DNA of 64,000 bases from assembly GCA_022818135.1 (NCBI GenBank), contig JAFMSR010000017.1, forward strand, positions 15,332,131-15,396,130, read 5' to 3'. The first letter of the stretch is position 1. Each line of letters begins with the position of its first letter. A program made the position numbers and the translations under genes. A model generated the notes under the pieces. The model did no database searches. It saw nothing but the letters and a program-made list of their open reading frames with translations, and was not told the origin of the DNA. Source of the stretch: Saxidomus purpurata. Its lineage: Eukaryota > Mollusca > Bivalvia > Venerida > Veneridae. Positions 49,150-60,775 of the stretch are shown here, one piece after another.

Positions 49150-49712
49150 TTCAAACATATTGCAGTCCTGTGAAACATTCAATAATCTATGTAAAGGTTG
49201 GTGGATAGCCGTTTTTATTACAGAAGGCCTAAATGTTGATTATTTGTGCCAAAATGAGGCATATTTCGATACCTGTTTTCTATGGATAGCTGACACTGCA
49301 AAAGGAGTTATAACAGTTTTGCAGTGTAGGCTACTGGTACATTGTTATTACGTAAAGTTGATCATACAAAACTGTAGTAACTACAGTTATTTTGCAAAAG
49401 ATTTTCATGTAAAATTCTCTGCAAAACAGTAGTAAGTCAAGTTACTACAGTCTTGCAGGGAGCATTTTAGACAATCTGAGATACAACTTTATGCAAATAA
49501 TAAATAACTTCATGAAAAAAGGTATTGACCTAGCTATTAAATCAGATTATGCATTTCAAAAAATGCACAAGAAAATTGAAAAATGTCATTTTTGATAAAA
49601 AATGTAGTAAGAACAATTTTGCGGGCAACGCTCGTTGTTTATCATTTTACGTTCATGGAACACATTATTTATGATTGTAGATTATAATCTGATGGATGTA
49701 TGGAGTGTCCCT
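49150..49712. mobile_element. Family A right half split by an insertion
   Basis: AAACATTCAATAATCTATGT through AATGAGGCATATTTCG matches family A, then about 350 bp of unrelated DNA, then ATCATTTTACGTTCATGGAA to GGAGTGTCCCTTTAA. The left end is missing. Confidence 0.5.
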
Positions 49713-49729
49713 TTAAAAGCAACCCGCGA

Positions 49730-52310
49730 AATCGTTAAAAATTCAATGAACACAAAGGTCACCGGGCTGATAGCTTACACTTGATTCAAAAACAGGTCAA
49801 TTACCCACGTTTACCTTTTGAAATCTAAAGTTTAACATAGATTGAGGCCACTATTTTTTATTTACAGAGTTAGCAGAAACAGTATGTTCGCATAGCTTTG
49901 AGGCGTAATTTTATTTACATTGTATATTTATGTAAAGCTTTGCTCGCTCTCATTTGTAACTTTAGACTACTTGACCGATTAAGTCTGTTTCTTAAGTCAA
50001 ATACTACTACATTTGTATATGATTGATTTAAACGCAAACATAAGACGGGCATGGGTAATTTAAATAATGTGTTTTTGTCAGGCGAGGTTATTAACCTTGA
50101 TAAAGTCACAGTAACTGTTAAAAGTTCTAACATTCTTTCATACATGTATTAAAATCTTTAGAAAAGCATTTCTGTGTTTTTATATGATGTCTAATGTTTG
50201 CGGGTTATAAACTAGCTCACAATGTAATGATTTCACAAAATTTGAAAGGCAGTTCAAGTTTTACGGTCTACTGGAGAGGAGTGTATGCAAGGTATATAGG
50301 GTCAATAAAATTAGATGCTACATGGTTTTCTATATATGCTAAAACATGTACTCATGTTCGTCCGTTCGCGTGCTATGACTAAACTCCAAACCATTACCTT
50401 TAAAGTAATATTACTTTTCAAAATGGTCACATTGGTTTATAGTTAGGAATGATACTCAAAACACATTGAATGCTTTAAAAACATATAGGTCTTAAGTTTT
50501 ACCAAGTTAATTCTGTATTGACAAATACAAGGGACTTTCACCTGAAGAACATTTACATATTTACTCAATTTAAACCTGATAATTTTTATATTAGCCGCGT
50601 GTTGAATATTAATGTCATCAATTTTAAATGCGTTTTATTTTCAATGATAGATGATTATGCGTATGGGCCTCGGTTTATTTATCCTCTCAATTTCGTACTG
50701 TCATGACCTATATAGACTTATTCGACCCACGAAGTATGACAAGTTAAAAAGGCATCCAATGAGTGGGTGACAAGCATAGGTAGATATATATATATTTCTG
50801 CATAAACTATACAATTGCAATCACTTTAGATTTACTGATATAGAAACATAAATTCATTGATAGTATGAGGGTAAAACCATGTTTTATTCACTCTAAAACA
50901 ATCTTTACATATGCCTTTCTTTCGTATTCAAGCCGTTTCTTGTCAGAAAGAATGTTTTAATTGAAAAAACTGCCCTATGTTTCTAATATGAACTAATCGA
51001 TATAAAAAGCGAAGTTAGGAATGTTTTTGGTACAAATAAAGGTCATTTCTGCCTGTAAGATATCTTTCTTGATAAACTGAGAGCTACTTGTCAATGTGAT
51101 ACTTGGACTTTAAAGCTGAGCATACTGTAAGAGGACCATTTATCTTCGGACTGTCGAACGGACGGACGGAGAGTTGGTCACAATAGCACGGATGTAACTA
51201 TAACAGGGCGGGGGGGGGCTACTAGAGCGGGTAGGGGGGGAGACAGGCTAGGCTCTTGGCTGAGGTAATTCAACAATATGAAATAGTTTCCACCTTTTAT
51301 GTGGTGTAGAGATATTTCGATCAAATCATTTTAATCGGAAATGCCCAAAGATACAACAGCATCATGCATATGAAGGAAAATCTATCCTTTATACAGATGG
51401 GATTTCTTTTGACAATACTCTTGTATTGATTCTATAATTAAAGCGTCCGATCGGCAGCAGACGCGCTGGTCATTAAAACTGACACAAAAGCCGAGACCTC
51501 GGTATGTTTCAAAACTTACCTGAATACAGGAAACTTTCAAGCCGAACGGGGGAAAGTTTTACCTGACACGATTTGCCAAAGTTTGGTCCACGTATTAAAT
51601 TTAGGTAAAAAGTGTATTTCTAATTACGTGTAGTTAATGTAAAATAGAGTTATATAAATCGAAGGCGCCTCATCAAAATCGCCTATATTGTTAAGCGTTC
51701 AGAATATAGATACTGCAATACATCTACAATCAGGAATAGTTTCCTTAGTTTTATTTAAAGCAGGTATATAACTAACTCCTGAGATCTAGGTGCAAGCATG
51801 ACAAAACTTGTTGTTGTTGTTGTGATGCTAAAATAACGTCAACGTAACTTTTGTATTGAATCCGATCAAACTATAGGACAAAATGAAAAAATGGTAATTT
51901 TCTTTCTAGCAAGAAAGCTGTGCATTCAAGTGAAAAATGGTTAATACTTTATGTATATATACTTTCAACTTTAATTCTAATACATGTAGAAGGTAACAGA
52001 ACCAGTATTAAAGGGAAGTAATCCAGCCGATATTACAATAAAAGATAATATGGCAGTTTTGTACCTTAGATCTTCCGTCGTCCTTATTACACTTTTATTA
52101 CTTATTGGAAAAATAGTTTCATAATAATGTTCATAATACAGCTTCTGAATCAAGACACTATTCAGCGATGGTGGAACCGTTTTTCAGCATCTGTTAAAAG
52201 TACATTACTAAACCCCCGATGGGTATTATTTTTCACCAATGTTTTCATATTATATCTAACAAGTGGCTAAAAAGCATGTCATATAAGTCGGACTTTGGCG
52301 AGACTGAAGT
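49730..52310. other. Intergenic, little recognised
   Basis: I see a short GGACGGACGGAG motif and G-rich runs at 51150-51245, but no supported genes or complete elements. Confidence 0.4.
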
Positions 52311-52317
52311 GCCACAG

Positions 52318-52640
52318 TGTGATGAGGTGGTCGTGTGGCTAACGCTCTGGACTACCAATCCGGGGGTCTCCGGTTCGAATCCCGGCCGGGTCACTGGAAA
52401 TTTCAGAAACGCTTTTCAGTGTTTCCCACCCATCTATAGATGAACTGGTTAGAAACTCAGAGATAGTCTCACGTATATCGGTGCTTTACACCGGGCATGT
52501 AAAACAAGAACCAAGGGGTCTATTCGTAAAAGAGCTAGGGTGTGGTACCCGGATTCCCTTGTATCTGTCTCTCTACAGGTCGTACCGTAGCGATAGTGGA
52601 CCATAAGAACATCTAACAAACAAAAAAACGACTGAAGTGC
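52318..52640 (+). mobile_element. tRNA-headed SINE, family S1
   Basis: A box GGTGGTCGTGTGGCTAACGC, B box CCGGTTCGAATCCCGG. The body matches 18650-18915 and ends AACAAACAAAAAAAC. Confidence 0.75.
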
Positions 52641-53446
52641 CACTTTCGCAAAACTGCAGAGATATAAACATTAAACTTTGACTGGTTTCAGCAAAACCCG
52701 GCACAAAAAAGGTACCATGGGTTTTTTAGGTTTCTATATACCTTTGTAAAAAAGAATCTTCTGGTTCTTAGAAAACATTGCTCGTCAATCGTAATGTATT
52801 TAAGACATATTTAAATGTGTAATGGCCATTGAAAACATTCACACTTCTTATTCTTTGATACTGTATCTTTAAATGAGAGTACTGGTCTGAACATGAGAAA
52901 GCAGTCATCGAGTGTAGTTAAACTCGTACTATATTCGGTGTATGAAAAACATGTAAATAAGTAAATAAACTAATTGGATAAATTATGCACTATAATCCGA
53001 GTCGTGACTGTTCTTTAAGCTAATTGTAAAGCAACGGTAAAAACCAAGGAAAACATAAAGCTCATAGCTCAAGGGTCATATTCTGACTATAATAAGTCAT
53101 GTGAAAATTGACAACAAACATGGTCAAATTTATTTGCAAAAGCTATATTTGAGATAACAAAAGATTGATATGGTGCGAAGCTTTTAAAGACAGATCAAAG
53201 TGTATACTATTGAAGCAAGATTTCTTGTTTTATTTCTCAGTATTTCTCATTTTAATGTCATTACTACAAGTATTCTATAACGAATAAGAAAATGAAAACT
53301 AGCTACAAATAAATCAATTGTCCATCAAATATGTCCGAGTCCAAATCCGCAAGTATAGGGTGTGCAAATAATGTTGTCTGCAATAGAAACTGAAGTGTTC
53401 AAAACGTCTATACGTTCTTAGCAGTTAGTCATATTTATGCCTTGTT

Positions 53447-53452
53447 TTTATT
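53447..53452 (-). terminator. Candidate poly(A) signal of gene 2
   Basis: AATAAA lies on the minus strand about 90 nt after the gene 2 stop. Confidence 0.4.
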
Positions 53453-53538
53453 TCTACATTTTAAATGATATTCAAAAAAGTTTGTTGTTCCATTTTCGTT
53501 CTTTTCTCGCTGTTTTTTTCCAGATGCCTTTATACTGT

Positions 53539-53550
53539 TCATTTCCTCCT
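53539..53550 (-). CDS. Gene 2 exon 4, coding part
   Basis: After TTTTGCAG, phase 0 gives AGG AGG AAA TGA. A second acceptor AG two nucleotides further on would instead open a tail of about 33 residues ending near 53440. Confidence 0.5.
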   Translation of the reverse strand, partial: RRK

Positions 53551-56145
53551 CTGCAAAACAAGAATTAAAGAAAATTGTTAAAAGCATAAGCACCTCTTGC
53601 TTCAAACATTTTTTTTTACAAAATGCGGTTTTGATTTGTGTCACTTTCGTTCAAACTCGTTGTGTACACACGTTAATAATTCCGATAAAACTCGTAACAC
53701 AGTTTTTAAAGCAATACTTGGTATTAATTTCGTTAAAACTCATTGTTTCAAACGCAAAACTCAGTATTATTTGTAAAACTCTTGTCCAAACGCTTAACAC
53801 TCGGTATTAATCTGGTTAAAAGTCATTGTTTCAAACGCAACACTATGATACCGAATATACATGTCAGCAGTACAATGTACGAAAACGTACATGCATATAG
53901 TAAGCCTTACCTTGCTAGCTGATTCCAAAAGTCTAAGCAGTGATTTGATGTACGCCTTCTTTACCGGTGGCGGATTGTCACCGGTTATCTCGCCCATACC
54001 GTCGTCAGGACCACCGCCCATTTCAAAGTGTTCAAGTACATAACCTTCCAGTGCCTCGGCTATTTCATGAACTGAAATAATGTTATGATGCTGTAATTTA
54101 CAATAAGGTCAAACCAGGACACCAAAGAACATTTTTCCAGCGACTAAAGCTTATATTTCCGAAAATTATTTATAGATGAATATAAGGTTAAAAATATTAA
54201 AATACAAAAATCGACAAAGAAGCATTGTCACAAGGCGTCATGGTTAAGGGGTCGGCTCCTAACATGGAGGGCGCATAGTTCGGGGATTTTTTCTACTGCG
54301 TGTTAATCTCGCTGTTGGGGAGTCATGTGTGTGTTGGTGCTTGGAGATAATATTATATGTTTTATGTTTGGAAAATAAGTTTTGAATCTGCTTTTGCTAC
54401 ACACAACATGTTTGAAAAGTATTTGCCTATACTTTACAATGACAGTTTGTACAAATAATCTGCCCACGTCTGCTTTCAAATATTGAAAACCACGCACAAT
54501 ACATGTACATTGTACAAGTTAATACATGTGTACTGTATCATATCCTACCATTTTTGTCACAAGTTGACTTCATGAAGAATCTTTTCTCTCTCTGAACATG
54601 AATATATTTATATATGTTGTGTACGCTTTATTACTAACACTTGGTATTTTTTATTATTTCAACATACATGAACATGTACTCGTAATTATTTTTCATTAAT
54701 ATTAATAAATACGGCATGAGGCCGGGCCTTACAGTACAATAGCTCAACACAATAAAAATTGAACCATAAACAAAATTGGGTATATTTGTGATATACAGAC
54801 AAGGTACCCAGCACCGTATTTCCATGTATCAATATGAATCGCAGAAGCCAATCGGGTAATCCGGTATGACGTCATTAAATTTCCGAGCTGTCGGGAGACA
54901 TCTGGGCCAAAACTCTTCCTAAATAAGTGCAATTTAAGTGTATAGATGTAAAAGTTTTCCCCATATTTTCTTAAATGAGTTTGAATGTTCACATTGACAA
55001 TGCTTACGTATATATATGTGTGTGTATTTAAAGACTGGTATCCCTTTTCCACGGACCTATCTATACATGTGTGTGTTTAAAGGTCCGTGTCTTTTCTATA
55101 AATCACAAATAAAGAAACCCCAGTTTTCTGGTTTAGTATTAACTGCTTTCAGTTAAATGCAGATGCCTATGAAAGTATATATCCATGTTCCAGATCACTA
55201 AAAGAGATATCGCTTAAATGAATGCACATGCTTATATTACAGTCGTATAAATTACTTGTCAAGCACGGTTCGCCTGCTTCGCCATCTCCGTGTGGAGTGC
55301 CCTGTCCTCCTTCCTGGGCTCCAGAGGTCGGTTCGGTATTACCGCCTGCAGAGCCCCCGGCTCCAGCGGCCGGTTCGGTATCACCGAATGAAGACCCATC
55401 GTCAGGTGAAGAACCTGATCTTTCGTTCAGATGTAAGTTCCTGGTCAAAGCAGACAAAAGATTCCTCGCGCGCTGGAAGGTAATAAAACATTACAACAAA
55501 CTTTGAAATAATATGAGTAACCGGTGATGCCGTTATAGTTAAACATTAGAAAAAATACAGTAAACTCCGAATATAACGACTCCGGATATAGCGAAAATCC
55601 GATATAAGGAATACATTTTTGAGGTCCGGTTTTTTTCTTCAGTTTATTTAATATGAAAATGTTATACGGATATAAAATACACCGGATATACGGTAAGGGT
55701 CCCTTATTTTCTTCAGTTTATTTGATATTAAAAATGTTATATGGATATAACATACTCCGGATATAAGGGTGCCAAGGAGTTGGTTATATACAGAGTTTAC
55801 TGTACCAAGAGAGATAATAAGTATGTGTGATAACTGGATACTTGTTTAAACTCCTTTTTATCTGAAGAAAGAGATACCAGGTATGTGTTTTTGTAGAGAC
55901 ACATTCGTTCAGGATCATCTATGATTTCCACTTTCATCATATAGTTCGTCACACGCCTTTTTTCTTTCCATTATTCAGCCTCGATGCTAGAACGTACACA
56001 TATACAATTTTTGTTTGTATCGAAATAATAAAATATTGAAGTAAAATAAAATTACCTTTTCCGCTGGCGTCTTGCTGCGGATCAGCCTTGCCTCACTCAA
56101 GGTGATGACCACGACAAAAACCAAGAAAGCAATCGAGTATCTCAT
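53539..56145 (-). CDS. Gene 2: short secreted relative of gene 1, four coding exons
   Basis: Seen: four exons on the minus strand (56145-56056, 55472-55256, 54071-53911, 53550-53539) join through GT-AG introns with phases 0, 1 and 0. They give 480 nt, 159 residues plus TGA. The product has a signal peptide (MRYSIAFLVFVVVITLSEA), an Arg/Lys-rich start, and a Gly/Pro/Ser/acidic middle with a partly repeated NTEP/DTEP motif. One cysteine follows (GEPCLT), then a helix, an acidic Gly-rich loop and the helix VKKAYIKSLLRLLESASK, ending in RRK. The signal-peptide end, C-terminal exon layout, phases and tiny last exon match gene 1, so the two are probably paralogous (inference). No known family is recognised. 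A TA-flanked MITE (55558-55802) sits in intron 1. Confidence 0.75.
53911..54071 (-). CDS. Gene 2 exon 3 (helix-loop-helix)
   Basis: This 161-nt exon runs from phase 1 to phase 0, between acceptor TATTTCAG and donor GTAAGG. It encodes HEIAEALEGYVLEHFEMGGG, an Asp/Gly/Pro loop, and a Lys/Leu helix ending SASK. Its length and phases match gene 1 exon 14. Confidence 0.8.
54228..54300 (+). mobile_element. Possible degraded tRNA-like head
   Basis: GGCGTCATGGTTAAGGGGTC and GTTCGGGGATT resemble A and B boxes, but the arms do not fold convincingly. Confidence 0.25.
55256..55472 (-). CDS. Gene 2 exon 2 (Gly/Pro/acidic region)
   Basis: This 217-nt exon runs from phase 0 to phase 1, between acceptor CCTTCCAG and donor GTAATT. 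It begins RARNLLSALTRNLHLNERSG and then becomes a low-complexity Gly/Ala/Glu/Pro segment with two similar TEP-containing units. It is visibly more GC-rich than its surroundings, so opposite-strand frames are also open here. Those frames lack splice and signal context. Confidence 0.75.
55558..55802. mobile_element. TA-flanked MITE in gene 2 intron 1
   Basis: TA CAGTAAACTCCGAATATAAC on the left and GTTATATACAGAGTTTACTG TA on the right. The 245-bp body is rich in CGGATATA. Tc1/mariner type by target (inference). Confidence 0.7.
56056..56145 (-). CDS. Gene 2 exon 1 (signal peptide)
   Basis: This 90-nt exon has 30 codons and ends in phase 0 at donor GTAATT. It encodes the signal peptide and RLIRSKTPAEK. 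An in-frame upstream ATG exists 14 codons earlier, but the later ATG gives a compact signal peptide equivalent to that of gene 1 and has A at -3. Confidence 0.75.
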
Positions 56146-56189
56146 TCTTGCAACCGAAGTCAGTAGAATAAACACTCCAGTCAACATGT

Positions 56190-56201
56190 GTTATATTTAT
56201 T
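56190..56201 (-). promoter_or_regulatory. Possible TATA-like box of gene 2
   Basis: The minus strand reads AATAAATATAAC about 45 nt upstream of the gene 2 ATG. It is a weak match in AT-rich DNA. Confidence 0.25.
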
Positions 56202-56644
56202 CTGACTTGAAAACTACCTTTGTTACTACCACCATCGATGGCAAGGAGGCCCGTCCTCGTGTTGAAAAAAAACAACCCGTTATTTTGCAGACGTAACTTG
56301 CAGTAATGTGCAGACGTGCGATTGTTCCTGGGATTGCCCCTTCTAAGAAACTATCAGCTTTCTCTAATAAGTGTTTATTCTTTCTTGAATTACCATATTA
56401 AAACATGAACTGTTACATGCAATTTAATTCCAATGTTGAAGTGGACCATTCAGCGGTTTAACTGACGTCGATCAGAAAAAGTAAACCATATTTCCCAAAC
56501 CTTAGTAAAAATTTATTTTATCGAATCTCGTGCAAAATATTAGAAATTAATATTTGGATTTTGTAATTTGCAGGGTTCTCCCCCGCAAATTCATGCCTGT
56601 AATAAGATTGTGCTTTCAATTTTATCTTTTAATGATGTACGTAT

Positions 56645-56935
56645 TAAAGAGTTTTATCGTTGTATACCGGATAATCTATATGACCAACGCACCCGGAAGA
56701 GTTTTAGTTATTTTAGGTTTCGGGGCAAATTGAAAGATACATACGCGTCCCGTTCCAGAGACACCCACTCATTGGTTCTTTAACATGCCCGGTGTACAGT
56801 ACCGACACATCGGATCTCGGCTTTAGGTCTCATCCGAAATACCATTAGTTATGTTAGTGGAGAAGAGGGGAATCGAATCTGCGATCCAAGGAGTACAAGT
56901 CCTGTGTTAACCACTATACCACTGACCCGCTCCGC
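56645..56935 (-). mobile_element. SINE family S2, copy 1
   Basis: The tRNA-like head (GTGGTATAGTGGTTAACAC A box, CAGATTCGATTCCCC B box, TGT in the anticodon position) is followed by CATGCCCGG/ACACCC-type body and tail ATCCGGTATACAACG. Confidence 0.75.
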
Positions 56936-56998
56936 TATAATGATGATTATAGAAAATATAGACCTACAGAATAAGGACTCTATGTACTTATGTATTTT

Positions 56999-57596
56999 AG
57001 AGTTTATCGTTGATACAGGATAATCCATATGACCAACGCCCACAGAAGAGTTTTAGTAATTTTAGGTTTCTGGGGATAGTGCAAGATACAGAACGCGTCC
57101 AGTTCCAGGGACACCCTCTGGTTCTTTAAAGGTCCACTACTAAGCGAAAATTAAGTGACAGTTATTTCAATGGCAAGTACATTACCTTATGCAAGACACT
57201 AAATAATGAAGATTGGCAGGTTAAAATTTACAGAAAGTGTTTGGAGCACAAAGAAAAGTATGTGATTATGTTGAAATCTCAGTGAATCGACAAAATGACT
57301 ACCCAGGTCTTTTTAACTTTCTTCATAATGCATGAAAAAATTGTACATGTACTGTGATTTATTTAGAATTTCTACATGCCAACTTTCAGTTTTTATTAAA
57401 AATAACATATTTCTGTGTGTGTTTTTTAAGTATATTTGAATTTTCGCTTTCCTTAGTATTGGACCTTTAACATGCCTGATGTACAGCACCGATATATCGG
57501 AATTCGGGTTTGGGTTTCATCCAAAAGACCATGGATGCACGGAGTATCGAACCTGCGACCCCACTGGATACAACCGCTTGACCACTGATCTGCTCC
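56999..57596 (-). mobile_element. SINE family S2, copy 2, split by a MITE
   Basis: Tail half at 56999-57129 and head half at 57467-57596 of one SINE, interrupted at its TTAA by the element at 57130-57466. Confidence 0.75.
57130..57466. mobile_element. TTAA-flanked MITE, family D, inside a SINE
   Basis: TTAA lies at 57126-57129 and 57467-57470. The ends are AGGTCCACTACTAAG and CTTAGTATTGGACCT. Intact S2 copies have a single TTAA at this place. Confidence 0.8.
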
Positions 57597-57623
57597 AAAT
57601 AAGGAAACTCATGTATGTATTTT

Positions 57624-57942
57624 AGAGTTTTATCGTTGGTACCCGATATTCCATATGACCACCCCCCCCCCCCCCACGCAACACACACACACACACACCC
57701 CACCCCACACCCCAGAAGAGTTTTAGTTAGTTTAGGTTTCGTGGGATAGTTCAAGAAATAGAATGCGTCCAGAGACACACCCTGGAGCTGTAACATGCCC
57801 GGTATACAGCACCGAAACATCGGACCTCGGTTTTAGGTCTCTTCCGAAAGACCAATAATAATGTTAGTTGAGGAGCGGGGGCTCAAACCTGCGATGCCTG
57901 GATTACAAGTCCAGCGCGTTAACTACTAGACCAATGATCTGC
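57624..57942 (-). mobile_element. SINE family S2, copy 3
   Basis: Head with GGTCTAGTAGTTAACGCGCT, ACTTGTAA and GGTTTGAGCCCC. The body contains a C-rich run and a CA repeat at 57662-57700. Confidence 0.75.
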
Positions 57943-58849
57943 TCAAAAAATGGTCAGGTTAATAAAACACCTTATATAGTATACCTATCATAGCGATCAC
58001 GTGCTTGGTCCGCAAAGGCACGTGTAGACTGTAGACTTGGAAAATAACGTGTAGACCTACGCGTATGTCATTTCTGTTATATTTTCGCTTATTCTCACTT
58101 CACTTCTTTTTTTAATGAGGTATACGATATAATAATTTTAGACTCGTCCTCGGTCAATATCACTTTTTAAAAGGTCCGCAAAAATATATATTGACCTCAA
58201 CATTAGTCTTTATCTGTATATTGCAATGTATATATATTATGGTCGACAATGATAGGACTTGATTAACACCTGTTCCAAGTTTAAGACAGTTTTAACTTAA
58301 CGTTCGCTGCAAAGTAGTTTAAAAGACATGCTAGACCTCTCGTAAGGCCCGATCTGTCATCAAGAACCTACGTTGGGCCTCCAGTTCATTTCACCCGGAC
58401 AACATATGTATGCCACAGTTAAAAGTATATAGATTCTTTTCAGAATGTTAAGCACAAGTATAATTTATTTTAGACGCTTACACTTTAATATATGATAATT
58501 TTTCAGAAAGAAACTAAATAGATTCATGCGTACAGTTCTATAAGAACGAATATTGTCTGGTCACGGGAAAAGTAATCTTAATTCTATACATTTGGTTAAA
58601 AGGAAAATTATTTATTCCTTCACCAGTTCACTTATAAGCTGTACTATTTTTAGATCAAGGCATGTCATTCAGTGTATATGCTATTATATATATAATGTTT
58701 CCAATGACTGCATCACTCGTTTATTTAATCATGATCTATTTTACCATCGTTTCAGTTCTAAGGTATTTGTTCCAGTTATGATCTTCAATATAAACAAAAG
58801 TCTTGTTGGAGACGACCGTCCCTCTACCGTGTGAAACGTGTAGTACGTA

Positions 58850-59122
58850 TTTAAGAGTTTGATCGTTGGTACGCGATAATCCATATGACCAATGCCCCCA
58901 GAAAAATTTAGTTATTTTAGGTTTCGGGGGATAGTGAAAGATACAGAACGCGTCCCGTTCCATTGACACCTCTGGTTCTTTAACATGCCAAGAGTACAGT
59001 AACAATACATCGGACTTCGGTTTTAGGTCTCATCCGAAAGAGCATTAGTTATATAAGCGGAGGAGCCGGGGCTCGAACCTACGATTTCTGGAAAACAAGT
59101 CCAGCGCGTTAACTACTGGACC
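58850..59122 (-). mobile_element. SINE family S2, copy 4
   Basis: Head with GGTCCAGTAGTTAACGCGCT and TAGGTTCGAGCCCCGG. Tail with GGATTATCGCGTACCAACG. Confidence 0.75.
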
Positions 59123-59138
59123 ATGTGTGTAATTATAG

Positions 59139-59311
59139 TTTTATCGTTGGTACCGGATTATACATATGACCAATGCCCCTAGAAGAAATTAGTTATTTTA
59201 GGTTTCGGGAGATAGTGCAAGCTACAGAGCTCGTCCCGTTCCGGGGACACCGTCTGGTGCTTTAACATGCCCGGTTTTATGTCTCATTCAAAAGACCATG
59301 AGTTAAGTTAG
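59139..59311 (-). mobile_element. SINE family S2, copy 5, lacking its tRNA head
   Basis: Body and tail match the neighbours; the sequence stops matching before the tRNA-like portion. Confidence 0.65.
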
Positions 59312-59769
59312 TGTTAAACGTGCCCAAAACGAACCGATGTAAACGAAGGGGCCTAAATCCGATAAACGAAGGGGCCTAAATCCGACAAAAAAAATAAATG
59401 AACTGAAGCAAGGTAGAAATATGCAAATCTCATCTTGATAGTGAAGGTCTCTGTGAAGTTTCGAGCCAGATGGTCCATAGAAACAGCCCGAAACAGAAAT
59501 GCTAAAGACATATACTATGTTTGCATATAACAAAAGAGCCATAATTCAGAGTAAAAGAATCATCGAACCGGAACATGTTAACTTGTACTACATTGTATGC
59601 GCATCTACTCTTGTTAGGAAATAAAAATTTGTGGAACATCAGCTTGTGATTACCGAGTAATACCGTGAAGTATACGAAAAAGTAATCAAAGGGCAATAAC
59701 TTCGTGAAATCTCAGTAAATTGAAACATGCTGATAATAATAGCCCGGAAAAGAATTAGTGACGAACCGT

Positions 59770-60130
59770 AGACCGAACGGAGGCCTTGCCATATACCCCG
59801 TTCCGCCGGCACGCCAACACACCAAATTCACACTGGTCGTTTCGGCGCCCCAGTCAGAACGACAAACAGCTTGTAATTGTATTGACGCTTATTTGTCGTT
59901 CGGTGCGTTTGTGCGTTGGCATGGCGCCAGTACGCCAGAGCCACAAATTTGAGGCACCTACGCGTCAATTTTGGGCCGCAAGAACTACAAATCTCAGCGG
60001 TGGCGCAAAAACGATAAGTGTGAATTTGGCGTGTTGGTGTGTCGTCGGGCGGCCCGCCAATTTGATACATATGCCTTTATCATGTCGTTTTGGCACGTTT
60101 TATTTGTCAGTTTTGCGCGTAGGTGCCCTT
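59770..60130. repeat. GC-rich island with inverted repeats
   Basis: CGCCAACACACCAAATTCAC near 59815 recurs inverted near 60020-60050. TTTGTCGTT and GGCGC motifs recur. Overlapping open frames on both strands reflect the composition. Confidence 0.5.
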
Positions 60131-60185
60131 CAAACGGAAACCAGTCAACATACAAAACAGTAGTTTGTTTGAAAACATGTCAGAC

Positions 60186-60470
60186 AGCCCAGTTAGCTCA
60201 ACAGGTAGAGCACGTGACTTGTAATCTCGGGGTTGTGAGTTCGATTCCCAGGGCTGACCAACTTAAATTACTAACAGTCTTTCGGATGACACTTAAAACT
60301 GAGGTCCCATCATGTATAGGTGTTATACACCTAGCATGTAAAAGAACCAGGGTTGTCTCTGGAATTGGGACGCTTTCTGTATCTTGCACTTTCCACCGAA
60401 AACCTAAAATAACTCACCTCCTCTTGGGGCGTTGGTCATATGGATTATCCAGTACCAACGATAAACTCTA
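60186..60470 (+). mobile_element. SINE family S2-like, copy 6
   Basis: Head CCCAGTTAGCTCAACAGGTA with B box GTGAGTTCGATTCCC and an anticodon-like TGT. Body and tail (ATGGATTATCCAGTACCAAC) match S2, but the head differs from the other copies. Confidence 0.7.
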
Positions 60471-60496
60471 AAATACACACATACAAACATGTGACA

Positions 60497-60775
60497 ATGG
60501 TCCAGTAGTTAACGCGCTGGACTTGTTATCCAGGAATCGCAGGTTCGAGCCCCGGCTCCTCCGCTAACATAACTAATGCTCTTTCAGATGACACCTAAAA
60601 CCGAGGTCGGATGTATTGATACTGTACTCCGGGAATGTTAAAGAACCAGAGGTGTCTATGGAACGGGACGCGTTCTGTATCTTTCACTATCCCCCGAATC
60701 CTCAACTAACTGAACTCTTCTGGGGGCATTGGTAATATGGATTATCCGGTACCAACGATAAAACTCTAAACTACA
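60497..60775 (+). mobile_element. SINE family S2, copy 7
   Basis: Head GGTCCAGTAGTTAACGCGCT, stem CTGGA/TCCAG around CTTGTTA, B box CAGGTTCGAGCCCCGG. Tail ATCCGGTACCAACGATAAAA. Confidence 0.8.

Noticed and set aside
55222..55506. Plus-strand frames of 94 and 75 codons
   Set aside because: Opposite-strand shadows of gene 2 exon 2, which has matching splice sites and phases.
60186..60260. Possible functional tRNA-Thr
   Set aside because: Acceptor and T arms do not pair fully, and the SINE body follows directly.
59786..60471. 125- and 166-codon plus-strand frames
   Set aside because: They lie in the GC-rich island and run into a SINE. No domain recognised.
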